DNA from: Zunongwangia sp. ESRF-bin46
Lineage (GTDB): Bacteria > Bacteroidota > Bacteroidia > Flavobacteriales > Flavobacteriaceae
Assembly (NCBI GenBank): GCA_002631855.1
Contig: NTLF01000013.1
Coordinates: 124,001-188,000 of the forward strand
Length of the DNA: 64,000 bases
Reading direction: 5' to 3'
Each line of letters begins with the position of its first letter. Position 1 is the stretch's first letter. The notes below the pieces were generated by a model. It ran no database searches and was not told the origin of the DNA. It saw only the letters and a program-made list of their open reading frames with translations. Of the stretch, positions 54,052 through 62,893 are shown piece by piece. The position numbers and the translations under genes were made by a program.

Positions 54052-54663
54052 ATGTCTGGGTTAATTGGAAAAAAGATAGGGATGACCAGCCTTTTTGACG
54101 AGAACGGAAAAAACATTCCGTGTACCGTTATAGAAGCAGGGCCCTGTGTTGTTACCCAAGTCAGAACCGAAGAGGTTGACGGGTACAAAGCCCTTCAACT
54201 TGGTTTCGATGACAAAAAGACTGCTAATAAAGCCTCTGAGGGCCATGCCAAAAAAGCTGGAACTGTTGCTAAGCGTCGTGTTGTTGAATTCCAAGGATTT
54301 GAAGAGGATTTTAAATTAGGTGACAATGTCACTGTTGAGCACTTTAGCGAAGGCGAGTTCGTGGATATTTCAGGAACAAGTAAAGGTAAAGGATTTCAAG
54401 GGGTTGTAAAACGTCATGGTTTTGCTGGTGTGGGTCAAGCTACTCACGGTCAGCACAACCGTTTAAGAGCTCCTGGTTCTATTGGTGCAGCATCGTATCC
54501 TGCGAGAGTTTTCAAAGGAATGCGAATGGGTGGCCAAATGGGAAATGAAAAAGTAAAAGTACAAAACCTAAAAGTGTTGAAAGTGGTTCCTGAAAAGAAC
54601 TTACTTGTAGTGAAGGGCTGTGTGCCAGGTCACAAAAACGCTTATGTAACGATACAGAAATAA
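54052..54663 (+). CDS. rplC: 50S ribosomal protein L3
   Basis: 203-residue L3, an early 50S assembly protein whose loop reaches the peptidyl-transferase centre. [17 protein letters not shown] and [18 protein letters not shown] are conserved. First gene after the putative attenuator; its last base is shared with the rplD ATG. Confidence 0.99.
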   Translation: MSGLIGKKIGMTSLFDENGKNIPCTVIEAGPCVVTQVRTEEVDGYKALQLGFDDKKTANKASEGHAKKAGTVAKRRVVEFQGFEEDFKLGDNVTVEHFSEGEFVDISGTSKGKGFQGVVKRHGFAGVGQATHGQHNRLRAPGSIGAASYPARVFKGMRMGGQMGNEKVKVQNLKVLKVVPEKNLLVVKGCVPGHKNAYVTIQK

Positions 54664-55292
54664 TGAAGGTAGCAGTATTAGATAAAACCGGAAAAGACAC
54701 AGGTAGAAAGGTAGAGCTTTCTAAGGATGTGTTTGGAATAGAGCCTAACGATCACGCTGTATATCTTGATGTTAAGCAATACCTTGCTAATCAAAGACAA
54801 GGTACGCATAAAGCAAAAGAGCGTGCAGAGATTGTGGGAAGTACCCGCAAGATCAAAAAACAAAAAGGTACGGGTACCGCTCGTGCTGGTAGTATAAAGT
54901 CGCCAATTTTTAAAGGTGGTGGTAGAGTATTTGGTCCAAGACCAAGAAGCTATTCCTTTAAATTGAATAAAACCCTTAAGCGTTTAGCGCGCCGTTCGGC
55001 CCTAACGATGAAGGCAAATAACAAGGCGATTGTTGTGATGGAAGACTTGCAAATGGATGCTCCAAAAACAAAAGATTTTACCGCAGTTTTAAAGAGTTTA
55101 GGACTAGAGGATAAAAAATCTTTGTTTGTGTTGGGAGAGTCAAATAATAATGTATATTTGTCGTCTCGCAATTTGAAAAAGACTGAAGTTGTAAGTAACT
55201 CACAATTAAGCACTTATCAAATAATGAATGCAAACAGTGTAGTGCTGTTTGAAGGTTCTTTGGAAGAAATTGAACAAAACTTAAGTAAATAG
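54663..55292 (+). CDS. rplD: 50S ribosomal protein L4
   Basis: 209-residue L4, lining the exit tunnel. In E. coli it also represses the S10 operon by attenuation, which makes it a natural candidate ligand for the leader upstream of rplC. The RQGTHKAKERAEIVGSTRK and GRVFGPRPRSY blocks are intact. Its start overlaps the rplC stop by one base. Confidence 0.99.
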   Translation: MKVAVLDKTGKDTGRKVELSKDVFGIEPNDHAVYLDVKQYLANQRQGTHKAKERAEIVGSTRKIKKQKGTGTARAGSIKSPIFKGGGRVFGPRPRSYSFKLNKTLKRLARRSALTMKANNKAIVVMEDLQMDAPKTKDFTAVLKSLGLEDKKSLFVLGESNNNVYLSSRNLKKTEVVSNSQLSTYQIMNANSVVLFEGSLEEIEQNLSK

Positions 55293-55299
55293 AAGCAAG

Positions 55300-55590
55300 A
55301 TGAATATCTTAATAAAACCTATTATTACGGAAAAAGCTACAAAAGATGCGGAAGATAATAACCGTTACGGATTTGTAGTGAACCCAAAGGCGAACAAGGT
55401 AGAAATCAAAAAAGCAGTTGAAGCTGCTTATGAAGTTTCTGTTGAAAAAGTTCGCACAATGAATATCCGCCCAGATCGCCGAACTCGTTATACGAAAACA
55501 GGCATCCAAACTGGTAAAACAAATGCTTATAAAAAAGCAATTGTACAGGTGGCGGAAGGTGATACAATAGATTTTTACAGTAATATGTAA
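55300..55590 (+). CDS. rplW: 50S ribosomal protein L23
   Basis: 96-residue L23, at the tunnel exit where trigger factor and SRP dock. ILIKPIITEKATKDAE and RRTRYTKTGIQTGKT are typical. 7 bases after rplD. Confidence 0.98.
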   Translation: MNILIKPIITEKATKDAEDNNRYGFVVNPKANKVEIKKAVEAAYEVSVEKVRTMNIRPDRRTRYTKTGIQTGKTNAYKKAIVQVAEGDTIDFYSNM

Positions 55591-55619
55591 GCTGTTGCTT
55601 GCATTAAATTAGACAAAAT

Positions 55620-56444
55620 ATGTCAGTAAGAAAATTAAAACCTATCACTCCTGGACAGCGATTTAGAGTTGTAAATGGGTATGACGCCATCACAACTGAT
55701 AAGCCGGAGAAAAGCTTACTTGCTCCGATAAAAAAGTCCGGAGGTAGAAACAGTCAAGGAAAAATGACTATGCGCTATTTAGGTGGTGGTCATAAAAAGA
55801 GATATCGAATAATCGATTTTAAACGCGACAAGCAAGGAGTTCCTGCTACTGTTGCGACAATTGAATACGATCCTAACCGTACTGCATTTATTGCATTAGT
55901 TAATTACCAAGATGGTGAAAAACGATATGTAATTGCACAAAACGGTCTTCAAGTGGGGCAAAATATCGTATCAGGTGAAAAAACAACACCAGATATTGGT
56001 AATGCAATGACCCTTGCTAATATTCCTTTAGGTACTATTATTTCCTGTATAGAATTACGTCCTGGTCAAGGTGCTGTAATGGCTAGAAGTGCTGGTGCAT
56101 TTGCTCAGCTTGTTGCTAGAGAAGGAAAATATGCTACCGTAAAATTGCCTTCTGGGGAAACTCGTTTAATTCTAACTACTTGTATGGCTACAATTGGAGC
56201 TGTATCTAACAGTGATCATCAACTTATGGTAGGTGGTAAAGCTGGTAGAACAAGATGGTTGGGTAGAAGACCTCGTACAAGACCAGTAGTGATGAACCCT
56301 GTAGATCACCCAATGGGTGGTGGTGAAGGTAAGTCTTCTGGAGGGCACCCACGTTCTCGTAAAGGGCTTCCTGCAAAAGGTTACAAGACTCGTAAGAGAA
56401 CTAAAGCAAGTAATAAATACATTATAGAACGTAGAAAGAAATAA
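55620..56444 (+). CDS. rplB: 50S ribosomal protein L2
   Basis: 274-residue L2, central to subunit joining and peptidyl transfer. The conserved [17 protein letters not shown] and the C-terminal [17 protein letters not shown] block (with the functionally important His in VDHPMGGG) are complete. Confidence 0.99.
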   Translation: MSVRKLKPITPGQRFRVVNGYDAITTDKPEKSLLAPIKKSGGRNSQGKMTMRYLGGGHKKRYRIIDFKRDKQGVPATVATIEYDPNRTAFIALVNYQDGEKRYVIAQNGLQVGQNIVSGEKTTPDIGNAMTLANIPLGTIISCIELRPGQGAVMARSAGAFAQLVAREGKYATVKLPSGETRLILTTCMATIGAVSNSDHQLMVGGKAGRTRWLGRRPRTRPVVMNPVDHPMGGGEGKSSGGHPRSRKGLPAKGYKTRKRTKASNKYIIERRKK

Positions 56445-56447
56445 GTT

Positions 56448-56726
56448 ATGGCAAGATCGTTAAAAAAAGGACCTTACGTTCACTATAAGTTAGAACAGAA
56501 AGTAGAACAAAATGTGGCTTCAAATAAGAAGACCGTGATCAAAACTTGGTCTCGTGCTTCAATGATAACTCCAGATTTTGTTGGTCAAACTATCGCAGTG
56601 CATAATGGACGTCAATTCGTTCCGGTGTATGTTACTGAAAATATGGTAGGACATAAATTAGGCGAATTTTCACCTACAAGATCATTCCGTGGTCACGCAG
56701 GTGCAAAAAACAAAGGAAAAAAATAA
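56448..56726 (+). CDS. rpsS: 30S ribosomal protein S19
   Basis: 92-residue S19 in the 30S head, contacting tRNA-site bridges. [19 protein letters not shown] and [21 protein letters not shown] are conserved. 3 bases after rplB. Confidence 0.99.
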   Translation: MARSLKKGPYVHYKLEQKVEQNVASNKKTVIKTWSRASMITPDFVGQTIAVHNGRQFVPVYVTENMVGHKLGEFSPTRSFRGHAGAKNKGKK

Positions 56727-56732
56727 TAAGCC

Positions 56733-57140
56733 ATGGGAGTTCGTAAAAGAGAAAGAGCAGAACAGATCAAGGAAGCAAAGAAAACACAGTACTTTGCTAA
56801 ATTGAACAATTGCCCTACATCACCAAGAAAAATGCGTTTAGTAGCAGATTTAATCCGTGGTGAAAAGGTAAATAAAGCACTTAATATATTAAGGTTTAGC
56901 AAAAAAGAAGCGTCAGGACGTTTGGAAAAACTATTGCTTTCGGCCATTGCAAATTGGCAAGCAAAAAATGAAGATGCTTCAGTAGAAGATGCAGACCTTT
57001 TTATTAAAGAGATACGCGTAGACAGTGGTACCATGTTGAAGAGACTTCGCCCTGCACCACAAGGTCGTGCGCATAGAATTAGAAAACGTTCCAATCATGT
57101 TACAATGATACTTGGGGCTAACGATAACACACAAAGCTAA
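56733..57140 (+). CDS. rplV: 50S ribosomal protein L22
   Basis: 135-residue L22, forming part of the exit-tunnel constriction. The beta-hairpin [19 protein letters not shown] is intact; the N-terminus carries a ~20-residue Lys/Arg-rich extension ([16 protein letters not shown]) common in Bacteroidota. Confidence 0.98.
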   Translation: MGVRKRERAEQIKEAKKTQYFAKLNNCPTSPRKMRLVADLIRGEKVNKALNILRFSKKEASGRLEKLLLSAIANWQAKNEDASVEDADLFIKEIRVDSGTMLKRLRPAPQGRAHRIRKRSNHVTMILGANDNTQS

Positions 57141-57147
57141 TAATTAA

Positions 57148-57861
57148 ATGGGACAGAAAACAAATCCAATCGGTAACCGCTTAGGTATCATTAGAGGATG
57201 GGAATCCAACTGGTACGGAGGCAACGACTACGGCGATAAATTAGCCGAAGACGATAAGATTAGAAAGTACATTCACGCTCGTTTAAGTAAAGCTAGTGTG
57301 TCTAGGGTAATCATTGAGCGTACCCTTAAGCTTGTAACCGTTACTATAACCACAGCCCGCCCCGGTATTATTATCGGTAAAGGAGGTCAGGAAGTAGACA
57401 AGCTTAAAGAAGAGCTTAAGAAAATTACCGGTAAAGAGGTGCAGATCAACATCCATGAGATTAAAAGACCTGAGCTTGATGCACATTTAGTAGGGGCAAG
57501 TGTTGCTAGACAAATTGAAAATAGAATTTCATACCGTCGTGCAATAAAAATGGCTATAGCTGCTGCAATGCGTATGAATGCTGAAGGAATTAAAATACAA
57601 ATCTCAGGACGTTTAAACGGGGCCGAAATGGCACGTTCAGAAGCGTACAAAGATGGTCGTATCCCGCTTTCAACATTTAGAGCCGATATTGATTATGCTT
57701 TAGTAGAAGCTCAAACTACCTATGGTAAGTTGGGTGTTAAAGTATGGATCATGAAAGGTGAAGTATATGGAAAAAGAGATCTTTCGCCACTAGTTGGTTT
57801 ATCCAAAAAAGGTGGAAAAGGAGCCGGGCGAGGTGGTAACAAATCACGTCGCAGAAAGTAA
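57148..57861 (+). CDS. rpsC: 30S ribosomal protein S3
   Basis: 237-residue S3, at the mRNA entry. KH-type domain: [20 protein letters not shown]. The C-terminus ends in a Gly/Lys/Arg-rich tail ([16 protein letters not shown]), a little longer than E. coli S3. 7 bases after rplV. Confidence 0.99.
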   Translation: MGQKTNPIGNRLGIIRGWESNWYGGNDYGDKLAEDDKIRKYIHARLSKASVSRVIIERTLKLVTVTITTARPGIIIGKGGQEVDKLKEELKKITGKEVQINIHEIKRPELDAHLVGASVARQIENRISYRRAIKMAIAAAMRMNAEGIKIQISGRLNGAEMARSEAYKDGRIPLSTFRADIDYALVEAQTTYGKLGVKVWIMKGEVYGKRDLSPLVGLSKKGGKGAGRGGNKSRRRK

Positions 57862-57879
57862 TTTTTTAAAAAGAAGAAC

Positions 57880-58299
57880 ATGTTACAACCTAAGAGAACA
57901 AAATACCGTAAGCAACAAAAAGGTCGCATGAAAGGCAACGCTGGTCGTGGACACCGATTGGCTAACGGTACCTTTGGTATTAAGTCTTTAGATTCAAAAT
58001 TTGTGACAGCGCGTCAAATAGAAGCTGCACGTATTGCCGCTACTCGTTATATGAAGAGAGAGGGTTCTATCTGGATTATGATATTCCCAGATAAGCCAAT
58101 TACTAAAAAACCTCTTGAAGTACGTATGGGTAAAGGTAAGGGTGCTGTAGAATATTACGCAGCTGTTGTAAAACCTGGTCGAATTATGTTCGAAGTTTCT
58201 GGTGTGCCAATGGCAACCGCTAAAGAAGCTTTACGATTGGCAGCACAAAAATTGCCAGTACGAACAAAGTTTGTAATGTCTAGAGATTATCAAGAATAA
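57880..58299 (+). CDS. rplP: 50S ribosomal protein L16
   Basis: 139-residue L16, needed for A-site tRNA accommodation. [19 protein letters not shown] and [19 protein letters not shown] are characteristic. Confidence 0.99.
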   Translation: MLQPKRTKYRKQQKGRMKGNAGRGHRLANGTFGIKSLDSKFVTARQIEAARIAATRYMKREGSIWIMIFPDKPITKKPLEVRMGKGKGAVEYYAAVVKPGRIMFEVSGVPMATAKEALRLAAQKLPVRTKFVMSRDYQE

Positions 58300-58316
58300 T
58301 TTTTGAAATTGTCACT

Positions 58317-58508
58317 ATGAAACAATCAGAAATAAAAGAAGCATCAACGGCAGAGTTACAAGAACAACTTGCTGAATCGACTAAGGCATATACAGACCTT
58401 AAAATGGCTCATACCATTTCACCGTTGGAAAATCCAATTCAATTAAGAGGGCAGCGCAGAAGCATTGCTAGAATTGCGACCGAACTAACTAAAAGAGAAG
58501 TGCAATAA
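58317..58508 (+). CDS. rpmC: 50S ribosomal protein L29
   Basis: 63-residue two-helix L29 near the tunnel exit. MKQSEIKEASTAELQEQLAE and RGQRRSIARIATEL identify it. 17 bases after rplP. Confidence 0.97.
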   Translation: MKQSEIKEASTAELQEQLAESTKAYTDLKMAHTISPLENPIQLRGQRRSIARIATELTKREVQ

Positions 58509-58525
58509 CAGTACGAAGCTGAAAG

Positions 58526-58786
58526 ATGGAAATAAAAAGAAACTTAAGAAAAGAACGTATAGGTGTAGTAACCAGTAACAAAATGGAGAAATCTATTGTA
58601 GTTGCTGAAACTAAGAAAATGAAACACCCTATGTACGGAAAATTCGTGCTGAAAACGAAGAAATACGTAGCGCACGATGAGACAAACGACTGCAACGAAG
58701 GAGATACAGTAAAGATCATGGAAACACGACCTTTAAGTAAAACCAAATGTTGGAGATTAGTAGAAATAATTGAAAGAGCGAAGTAA
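58526..58786 (+). CDS. rpsQ: 30S ribosomal protein S17
   Basis: 86-residue OB-fold S17, a primary 16S binder. [20 protein letters not shown] and [20 protein letters not shown] are typical. rplN starts 2 bases later. Confidence 0.98.
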   Translation: MEIKRNLRKERIGVVTSNKMEKSIVVAETKKMKHPMYGKFVLKTKKYVAHDETNDCNEGDTVKIMETRPLSKTKCWRLVEIIERAK

Positions 58787-58788
58787 TC

Positions 58789-59157
58789 ATGATACAGCAA
58801 GAATCAAGACTTAGAGTAGCAGACAACACCGGTGCTAAGGAAGTACTTACCATCCGTGTGTTAGGCGGTACAAAAAAGAGATATGCTTCCATTGGGGACA
58901 AAATTGTAGTTTCAGTAAAAGAAGCTACTCCTAACGGAAACATTAAAAAAGGTGCCGTTTCTACAGCAGTAGTGGTACGTACCGTGAAAGAAGTTAGACG
59001 ACCAGACGGATCATATATCCGTTTTGACGATAACGCTTGTGTACTTTTAGGCCCTCAAGGGGAAATGAGAGGAACACGTGTTTTCGGTCCTGTAGCCAGA
59101 GAGCTTCGTGACAGACAATTTATGAAAATAGTATCATTAGCACCAGAAGTGCTATAA
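58789..59157 (+). CDS. rplN: 50S ribosomal protein L14
   Basis: 122-residue L14 at the subunit interface. [19 protein letters not shown] and a [20 protein letters not shown] block are conserved. Confidence 0.99.
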   Translation: MIQQESRLRVADNTGAKEVLTIRVLGGTKKRYASIGDKIVVSVKEATPNGNIKKGAVSTAVVVRTVKEVRRPDGSYIRFDDNACVLLGPQGEMRGTRVFGPVARELRDRQFMKIVSLAPEVL

Positions 59158-59168
59158 TAGATAACAAG

Positions 59169-59483
59169 ATGGCAAAGCTTAAAATAAAATCAGGCGATAC
59201 AGTAGTAGTTACTGCCGGTGAGCATAAAGGCTCAGAAGGTAAGGTAATGAAGGTTATGCTTGACAAAAACAAAGCAATAGTAGAAGGAGTAAACACGGTA
59301 AAGAAACATGAGAAGCCAAGTGCGGCAAACCCTCAAGGTGGAATTTCCGAAAAAGAAGCTCCTATTCACATTTCAAACCTATCATTGATAGATCCTAAAA
59401 GTGGAAAAGCAACACGAGTAGGTTATAGAATGGAAGATGGAAAGAAAGTACGATTTGCTAAAAAATCAAATCAAGTATTATAG
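59169..59483 (+). CDS. rplX: 50S ribosomal protein L24
   Basis: 104-residue L24, a KOW-domain assembly initiator. [20 protein letters not shown] is the KOW motif; [17 protein letters not shown] follows. 2 bases before rplE. Confidence 0.98.
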   Translation: MAKLKIKSGDTVVVTAGEHKGSEGKVMKVMLDKNKAIVEGVNTVKKHEKPSAANPQGGISEKEAPIHISNLSLIDPKSGKATRVGYRMEDGKKVRFAKKSNQVL

Positions 59484-59485
59484 TT

Positions 59486-60037
59486 ATGGCATATACACCA
59501 AGACTTAAAGAAGAATACAAGGGTAAAGTAGTAAATGCCCTTACAGATGAATTTGGTTACACAAACGTAATGCAAGTTCCAAAACTAGAGCGCATTGTTG
59601 TGTCTCGTGGAGTTGGAGCTGCTGTAGCCGATAAAAAATTGATCGAGTATTCCGTAGAAGAATTAACAAAAATCACAGGGCAAAAAGCTGTAGCAACTAT
59701 TTCAAAGAAAGATGTTGCCACGTTTAAACTTAGAAAAGGAATGCCTATTGGTGCGAAAGTTACCTTACGTGGTGAGCGTATGTATGAGTTTTTAGATAGA
59801 CTTATAACAAGTGCATTGCCTAACGTACGTGATTTTAACGGAATCAACGCAACTGGTTTTGACGGAAGAGGAAATTATTCATTAGGAATAACAGAACAGA
59901 TTATCTTCCCAGAAATCAATATCGATAAAATCAAGAAGATTGAAGGTATGAATATTACCTTTGTAACTTCCGCTGAAACCGATAAAGAAGCGAAATCATT
60001 ACTAACAGAACTAGGAATACCTTTTAAAAAGAACTAA
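59486..60037 (+). CDS. rplE: 50S ribosomal protein L5
   Basis: 183-residue L5, binding 5S rRNA with L18. [20 protein letters not shown] and [17 protein letters not shown] are conserved. rpsN starts 1 base after its stop. Confidence 0.99.
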   Translation: MAYTPRLKEEYKGKVVNALTDEFGYTNVMQVPKLERIVVSRGVGAAVADKKLIEYSVEELTKITGQKAVATISKKDVATFKLRKGMPIGAKVTLRGERMYEFLDRLITSALPNVRDFNGINATGFDGRGNYSLGITEQIIFPEINIDKIKKIEGMNITFVTSAETDKEAKSLLTELGIPFKKN

Positions 60038-60038
60038 G

Positions 60039-60308
60039 ATGGCTAAAGAATCAATGAAAGCCCGTGAGGTTAAGAGACAAAAAATGGTAAAAAAGTATGC
60101 TGAAAAACGCAAAGCTTTAAAAGAAGCTGGCGATTGGGAAGGTTTACAAAAATTACCTGCAAACTCTTCTCCAGTACGTTTGCACAACCGTTGTAAATTG
60201 ACCGGACGACCTAAAGGGTATATGAGACAATTTGGAATTTCACGTGTAATGTTCCGTGAAATGGCAAACAATGGCTTAATCCCTGGTGTTAGAAAAGCAA
60301 GTTGGTAA
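60039..60308 (+). CDS. rpsN: 30S ribosomal protein S14 (long, zinc-free form)
   Basis: 89-residue S14. It is the long form without the CxxC...CxxC zinc ribbon of the ~61-residue type: only one Cys is present ([20 protein letters not shown]). The C-terminal [12 protein letters not shown] is invariant. A 59-base gap with an imperfect hairpin follows. Confidence 0.98.
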   Translation: MAKESMKAREVKRQKMVKKYAEKRKALKEAGDWEGLQKLPANSSPVRLHNRCKLTGRPKGYMRQFGISRVMFREMANNGLIPGVRKASW

Positions 60309-60322
60309 CAACATAAACAGGC

Positions 60323-60350
60323 AGTAGGTTTGGGAATACCAAAAACCACT
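60323..60350 (+). other. Imperfect hairpin between rpsN and rpsH
   Basis: AGT-GGTTTGG (60323-60333, one bulged A) pairs with CCAAAAACCACT (60339-60350, two bulged A) around a GAATA loop. It lies in the longest gap of the spc segment, just before rpsH. In E. coli S8 represses its operon through a hairpin near rplE; a similar role here is only a suggestion. Confidence 0.35.
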
Positions 60351-60367
60351 ATCGTAAATAACTAAAA

Positions 60368-60769
60368 ATGAATATAGATCCAATATCAGATTTTCTAACA
60401 AGAGTTAGAAACGCCGTTAAGGCAGGACACCGCGTTGTAGAGATACCAGCGTCAAACCTTAAGAAAGAGATTACCAAAATCTTGTTTGACCAAGGGTATA
60501 TCTTAAGCTATAAATTTGAAGACGACAAAGGGCCGCAAGGAACTATCAAGATCGCTTTAAAATATGATAAGCTTACAAAAGATCCGGTAATTAAAAAGAT
60601 TCAAAGAATTAGTAAACCAGGTTTACGTAAATACACAGGTTCTTCAACCATACCACGTATATTAAATGGACTGGGTATTGCAATCGTTTCTACTTCACAC
60701 GGAGTAATGACAGGAAAGCAAGCTCAAGAAAAGAACGTTGGTGGCGAAGTATTGTGCTACGTATACTAA
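60368..60769 (+). CDS. rpsH: 30S ribosomal protein S8
   Basis: 133-residue S8, a central-domain 16S binder and known operon repressor in E. coli. MNIDPISDFLTRVRNAVKAG and SSTIPRILNGLGIAIVSTSHGVMT are typical (quoted in part). Confidence 0.98.
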   Translation: MNIDPISDFLTRVRNAVKAGHRVVEIPASNLKKEITKILFDQGYILSYKFEDDKGPQGTIKIALKYDKLTKDPVIKKIQRISKPGLRKYTGSSTIPRILNGLGIAIVSTSHGVMTGKQAQEKNVGGEVLCYVY

Positions 60770-60784
60770 AATAAAGACTAAGAA

Positions 60785-61327
60785 ATGTCAAGAATAGGTA
60801 AAAGCCCGGTAGCCATTCCAGATGGCGTAACAGTAGAAGTTAAAGATAACGTAGTTACCGTTAAAGGTAAATTAGGTGAGTTATCTCAGGAGTTTTCTGA
60901 AATAACAATTAAAGACGAAGATGGAACTATCGTTTTAGAGCGTCCTACTGAAGGAAAAGATCACAAAGCAAAACACGGTTTGTACAGAGCTTTAATCAAT
61001 AATATGATTGAAGGAGTAACAAACGGTTGGACAAAAGAACTAGAATTGGTAGGGGTAGGATACCGTGCCAGTAACCAAGGACAAAAATTGGATTTGGCCG
61101 TTGGTTTTTCACATAACATAGTAATGGACATTGCTCCAGAAGTAAAAGTTGAAACCGTTTCTGAAAAAGGTAAAAATCCAAAAGTAAAATTAACATCACA
61201 TGACAAACAACTGGTTGGTCAAGTAGCTGCGAAAATTCGTGGTTTCCGTAAGCCAGAACCTTACAAAGGGAAAGGAATTAAGTTTGTAGGTGAACAAATA
61301 AGAAGAAAAGCAGGTAAATCTGCATAA
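60785..61327 (+). CDS. rplF: 50S ribosomal protein L6
   Basis: 180-residue L6 with two related domains, near the factor-binding site. [19 protein letters not shown], and the C-terminal [20 protein letters not shown] are conserved. Confidence 0.99.
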   Translation: MSRIGKSPVAIPDGVTVEVKDNVVTVKGKLGELSQEFSEITIKDEDGTIVLERPTEGKDHKAKHGLYRALINNMIEGVTNGWTKELELVGVGYRASNQGQKLDLAVGFSHNIVMDIAPEVKVETVSEKGKNPKVKLTSHDKQLVGQVAAKIRGFRKPEPYKGKGIKFVGEQIRRKAGKSA

Positions 61328-61338
61328 GATATAACGTT

Positions 61339-61695
61339 ATGGCATTATCAAAAACAGATAGAAGGGAACGAATTCGTTTCAGAATCAGAAAGACTGTTTC
61401 AGGAACAGCAGAGCGACCACGTTTGGCTATTTTCCGAAGCAATAAAGAGATCTATGCACAACTTGTTGACGATGTAAATGGAGTTACCATTACTGCTGCA
61501 TCTTCAAGAGATAAAGATATTGACGCTTCAAAAGTAAATAAAAGTGAAGCTGCAAAATTAGTAGGAAAGGCAATCGCTGAGAAAGCTCAAAAAGCTGGTG
61601 TAGAAGCTGTAGCATTTGATCGTGGCGGATACCTGTATCACGGAAGAGTAAAATCATTAGCTGAAGGCGCTCGCGAAGGCGGTCTTAAATTTTAA
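61339..61695 (+). CDS. rplR: 50S ribosomal protein L18
   Basis: 118-residue L18, attaching 5S r[23 protein letters not shown] and [20 protein letters not shown] are characteristic. Confidence 0.99.
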   Translation: MALSKTDRRERIRFRIRKTVSGTAERPRLAIFRSNKEIYAQLVDDVNGVTITAASSRDKDIDASKVNKSEAAKLVGKAIAEKAQKAGVEAVAFDRGGYLYHGRVKSLAEGAREGGLKF

Positions 61696-61700
61696 GAAAT

Positions 61701-62225
61701 ATGTATCAAGATTATAAAAACGTAGAAACAGTAAAACCCGGAGGTCTTGACCTAAAAGACCGTTTGGTAGGTGTACAACGTGTAACTAAAGTAACTAAAG
61801 GTGGTAGAGCATTTGGATTTTCGGCCATTGTAGTTGTAGGTGATGAAAATGGCGTAGTAGGCCAAGGCCTTGGTAAATCTAAGGATGTTGCTAGTGCAAT
61901 TGCAAAAGGTATTGAAGATGCCAAGAAAAACCTGGTACGTATTCCTTTAAATAAGGTAACACTTCCGCACGAACAAAAAGGTAAGTATGCCGGTGCTCGT
62001 GTAAATTTATTACCAGCTGCTCCTGGTACTGGTTTGATTGCTGGTGGTGCTGTACGTGCTGTATTAGAGGCTGTAGGGGTTCACGATGTATTGTCGAAAT
62101 CTCAAGGATCTTCTAACCCGCATAACGTAGTAAAAGCAACATTTGATGCTTTATTACAATTGCGTAGTGCAGAAACTGTAGCCAAGCAACGTGGTATTAC
62201 TTTGGAAAAATTGTATAAAGGATAA
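61701..62225 (+). CDS. rpsE: 30S ribosomal protein S5
   Basis: 174-residue S5, at the mRNA entry and involved in fidelity. [20 protein letters not shown] and the loop [19 protein letters not shown] are intact. Confidence 0.99.
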   Translation: MYQDYKNVETVKPGGLDLKDRLVGVQRVTKVTKGGRAFGFSAIVVVGDENGVVGQGLGKSKDVASAIAKGIEDAKKNLVRIPLNKVTLPHEQKGKYAGARVNLLPAAPGTGLIAGGAVRAVLEAVGVHDVLSKSQGSSNPHNVVKATFDALLQLRSAETVAKQRGITLEKLYKG

Positions 62226-62237
62226 ATACTGAAGAAC

Positions 62238-62417
62238 ATGGCAAAAATAAAAGTAACAAAGGTACGCAGCGAGATTAACCGCACGCAAAACCAAAAAAGA
62301 ACGCTTGAAGCGTTAGGCCTTCGTAAAATGGGTCAAACAGTAGAGCATGAAGACACGCCAAACATTCTTGGTATGGTAAATAAAGTGAAACATTTAGTTT
62401 CAGTAGAAACTGTTTAA
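62238..62417 (+). CDS. rpmD: 50S ribosomal protein L30
   Basis: 59-residue L30, found by reading between rpsE and rplO. MAKIKVTKVRSEINRTQNQK, then LEALGLRKMGQTVEHEDTP and NILGMVNKVKHLVSVETV cover the whole L30 family. Its start lies 12 bases after the rpsE stop and its TAA 10 bases before the rplO ATG. Confidence 0.97.
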   Translation: MAKIKVTKVRSEINRTQNQKRTLEALGLRKMGQTVEHEDTPNILGMVNKVKHLVSVETV

Positions 62418-62427
62418 GAGATACAAA

Positions 62428-62880
62428 ATGGAATTAAGTAACTTAAAACCTGCAAAAGGTTCAACTCATAAAGAAGGCAAACGCGTAGGACGTGGTCAGG
62501 CTTCCGGTAAAGGTGGTACTGCAACTCGTGGACACAATGGTGCTAAGTCTCGTTCTGGATATTCAAAGAAACTTGGATTTGAAGGAGGACAAATGCCTAT
62601 TCAACGTCGTGTGCCTAAATTTGGGTTTACAAACATCAACCGTAAAGAATATCAAGGTATAAACATTGATACGCTACAACAGTTGGTAGATGACAAAAAA
62701 ATAAAAGATACTGTAGACTTTGAAACTTTAATTGGTTTAGGTCTTGCTGGCAAAAACGAAATGGTGAAGATTTTAGGAAGAGGAGAGTTAAAAGCAAAAT
62801 TAAAAGTATCTGCTCATAAGTTTACTGCCTCAGCAAAAGAAGCTATTGAAGCTGCTGGTGGTGAAGTAGTAACCCTATAA
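62428..62880 (+). CDS. rplO: 50S ribosomal protein L15
   Basis: 150-residue L15, a late 50S assembly protein. GSTHKEGKRVGRGQASGKGG and GFEGGQMPIQRRVPKFGF are conserved. secY starts 13 bases after it. Confidence 0.99.
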   Translation: MELSNLKPAKGSTHKEGKRVGRGQASGKGGTATRGHNGAKSRSGYSKKLGFEGGQMPIQRRVPKFGFTNINRKEYQGINIDTLQQLVDDKKIKDTVDFETLIGLGLAGKNEMVKILGRGELKAKLKVSAHKFTASAKEAIEAAGGEVVTL

Positions 62881-62893
62881 TTTAAAGATAAGG

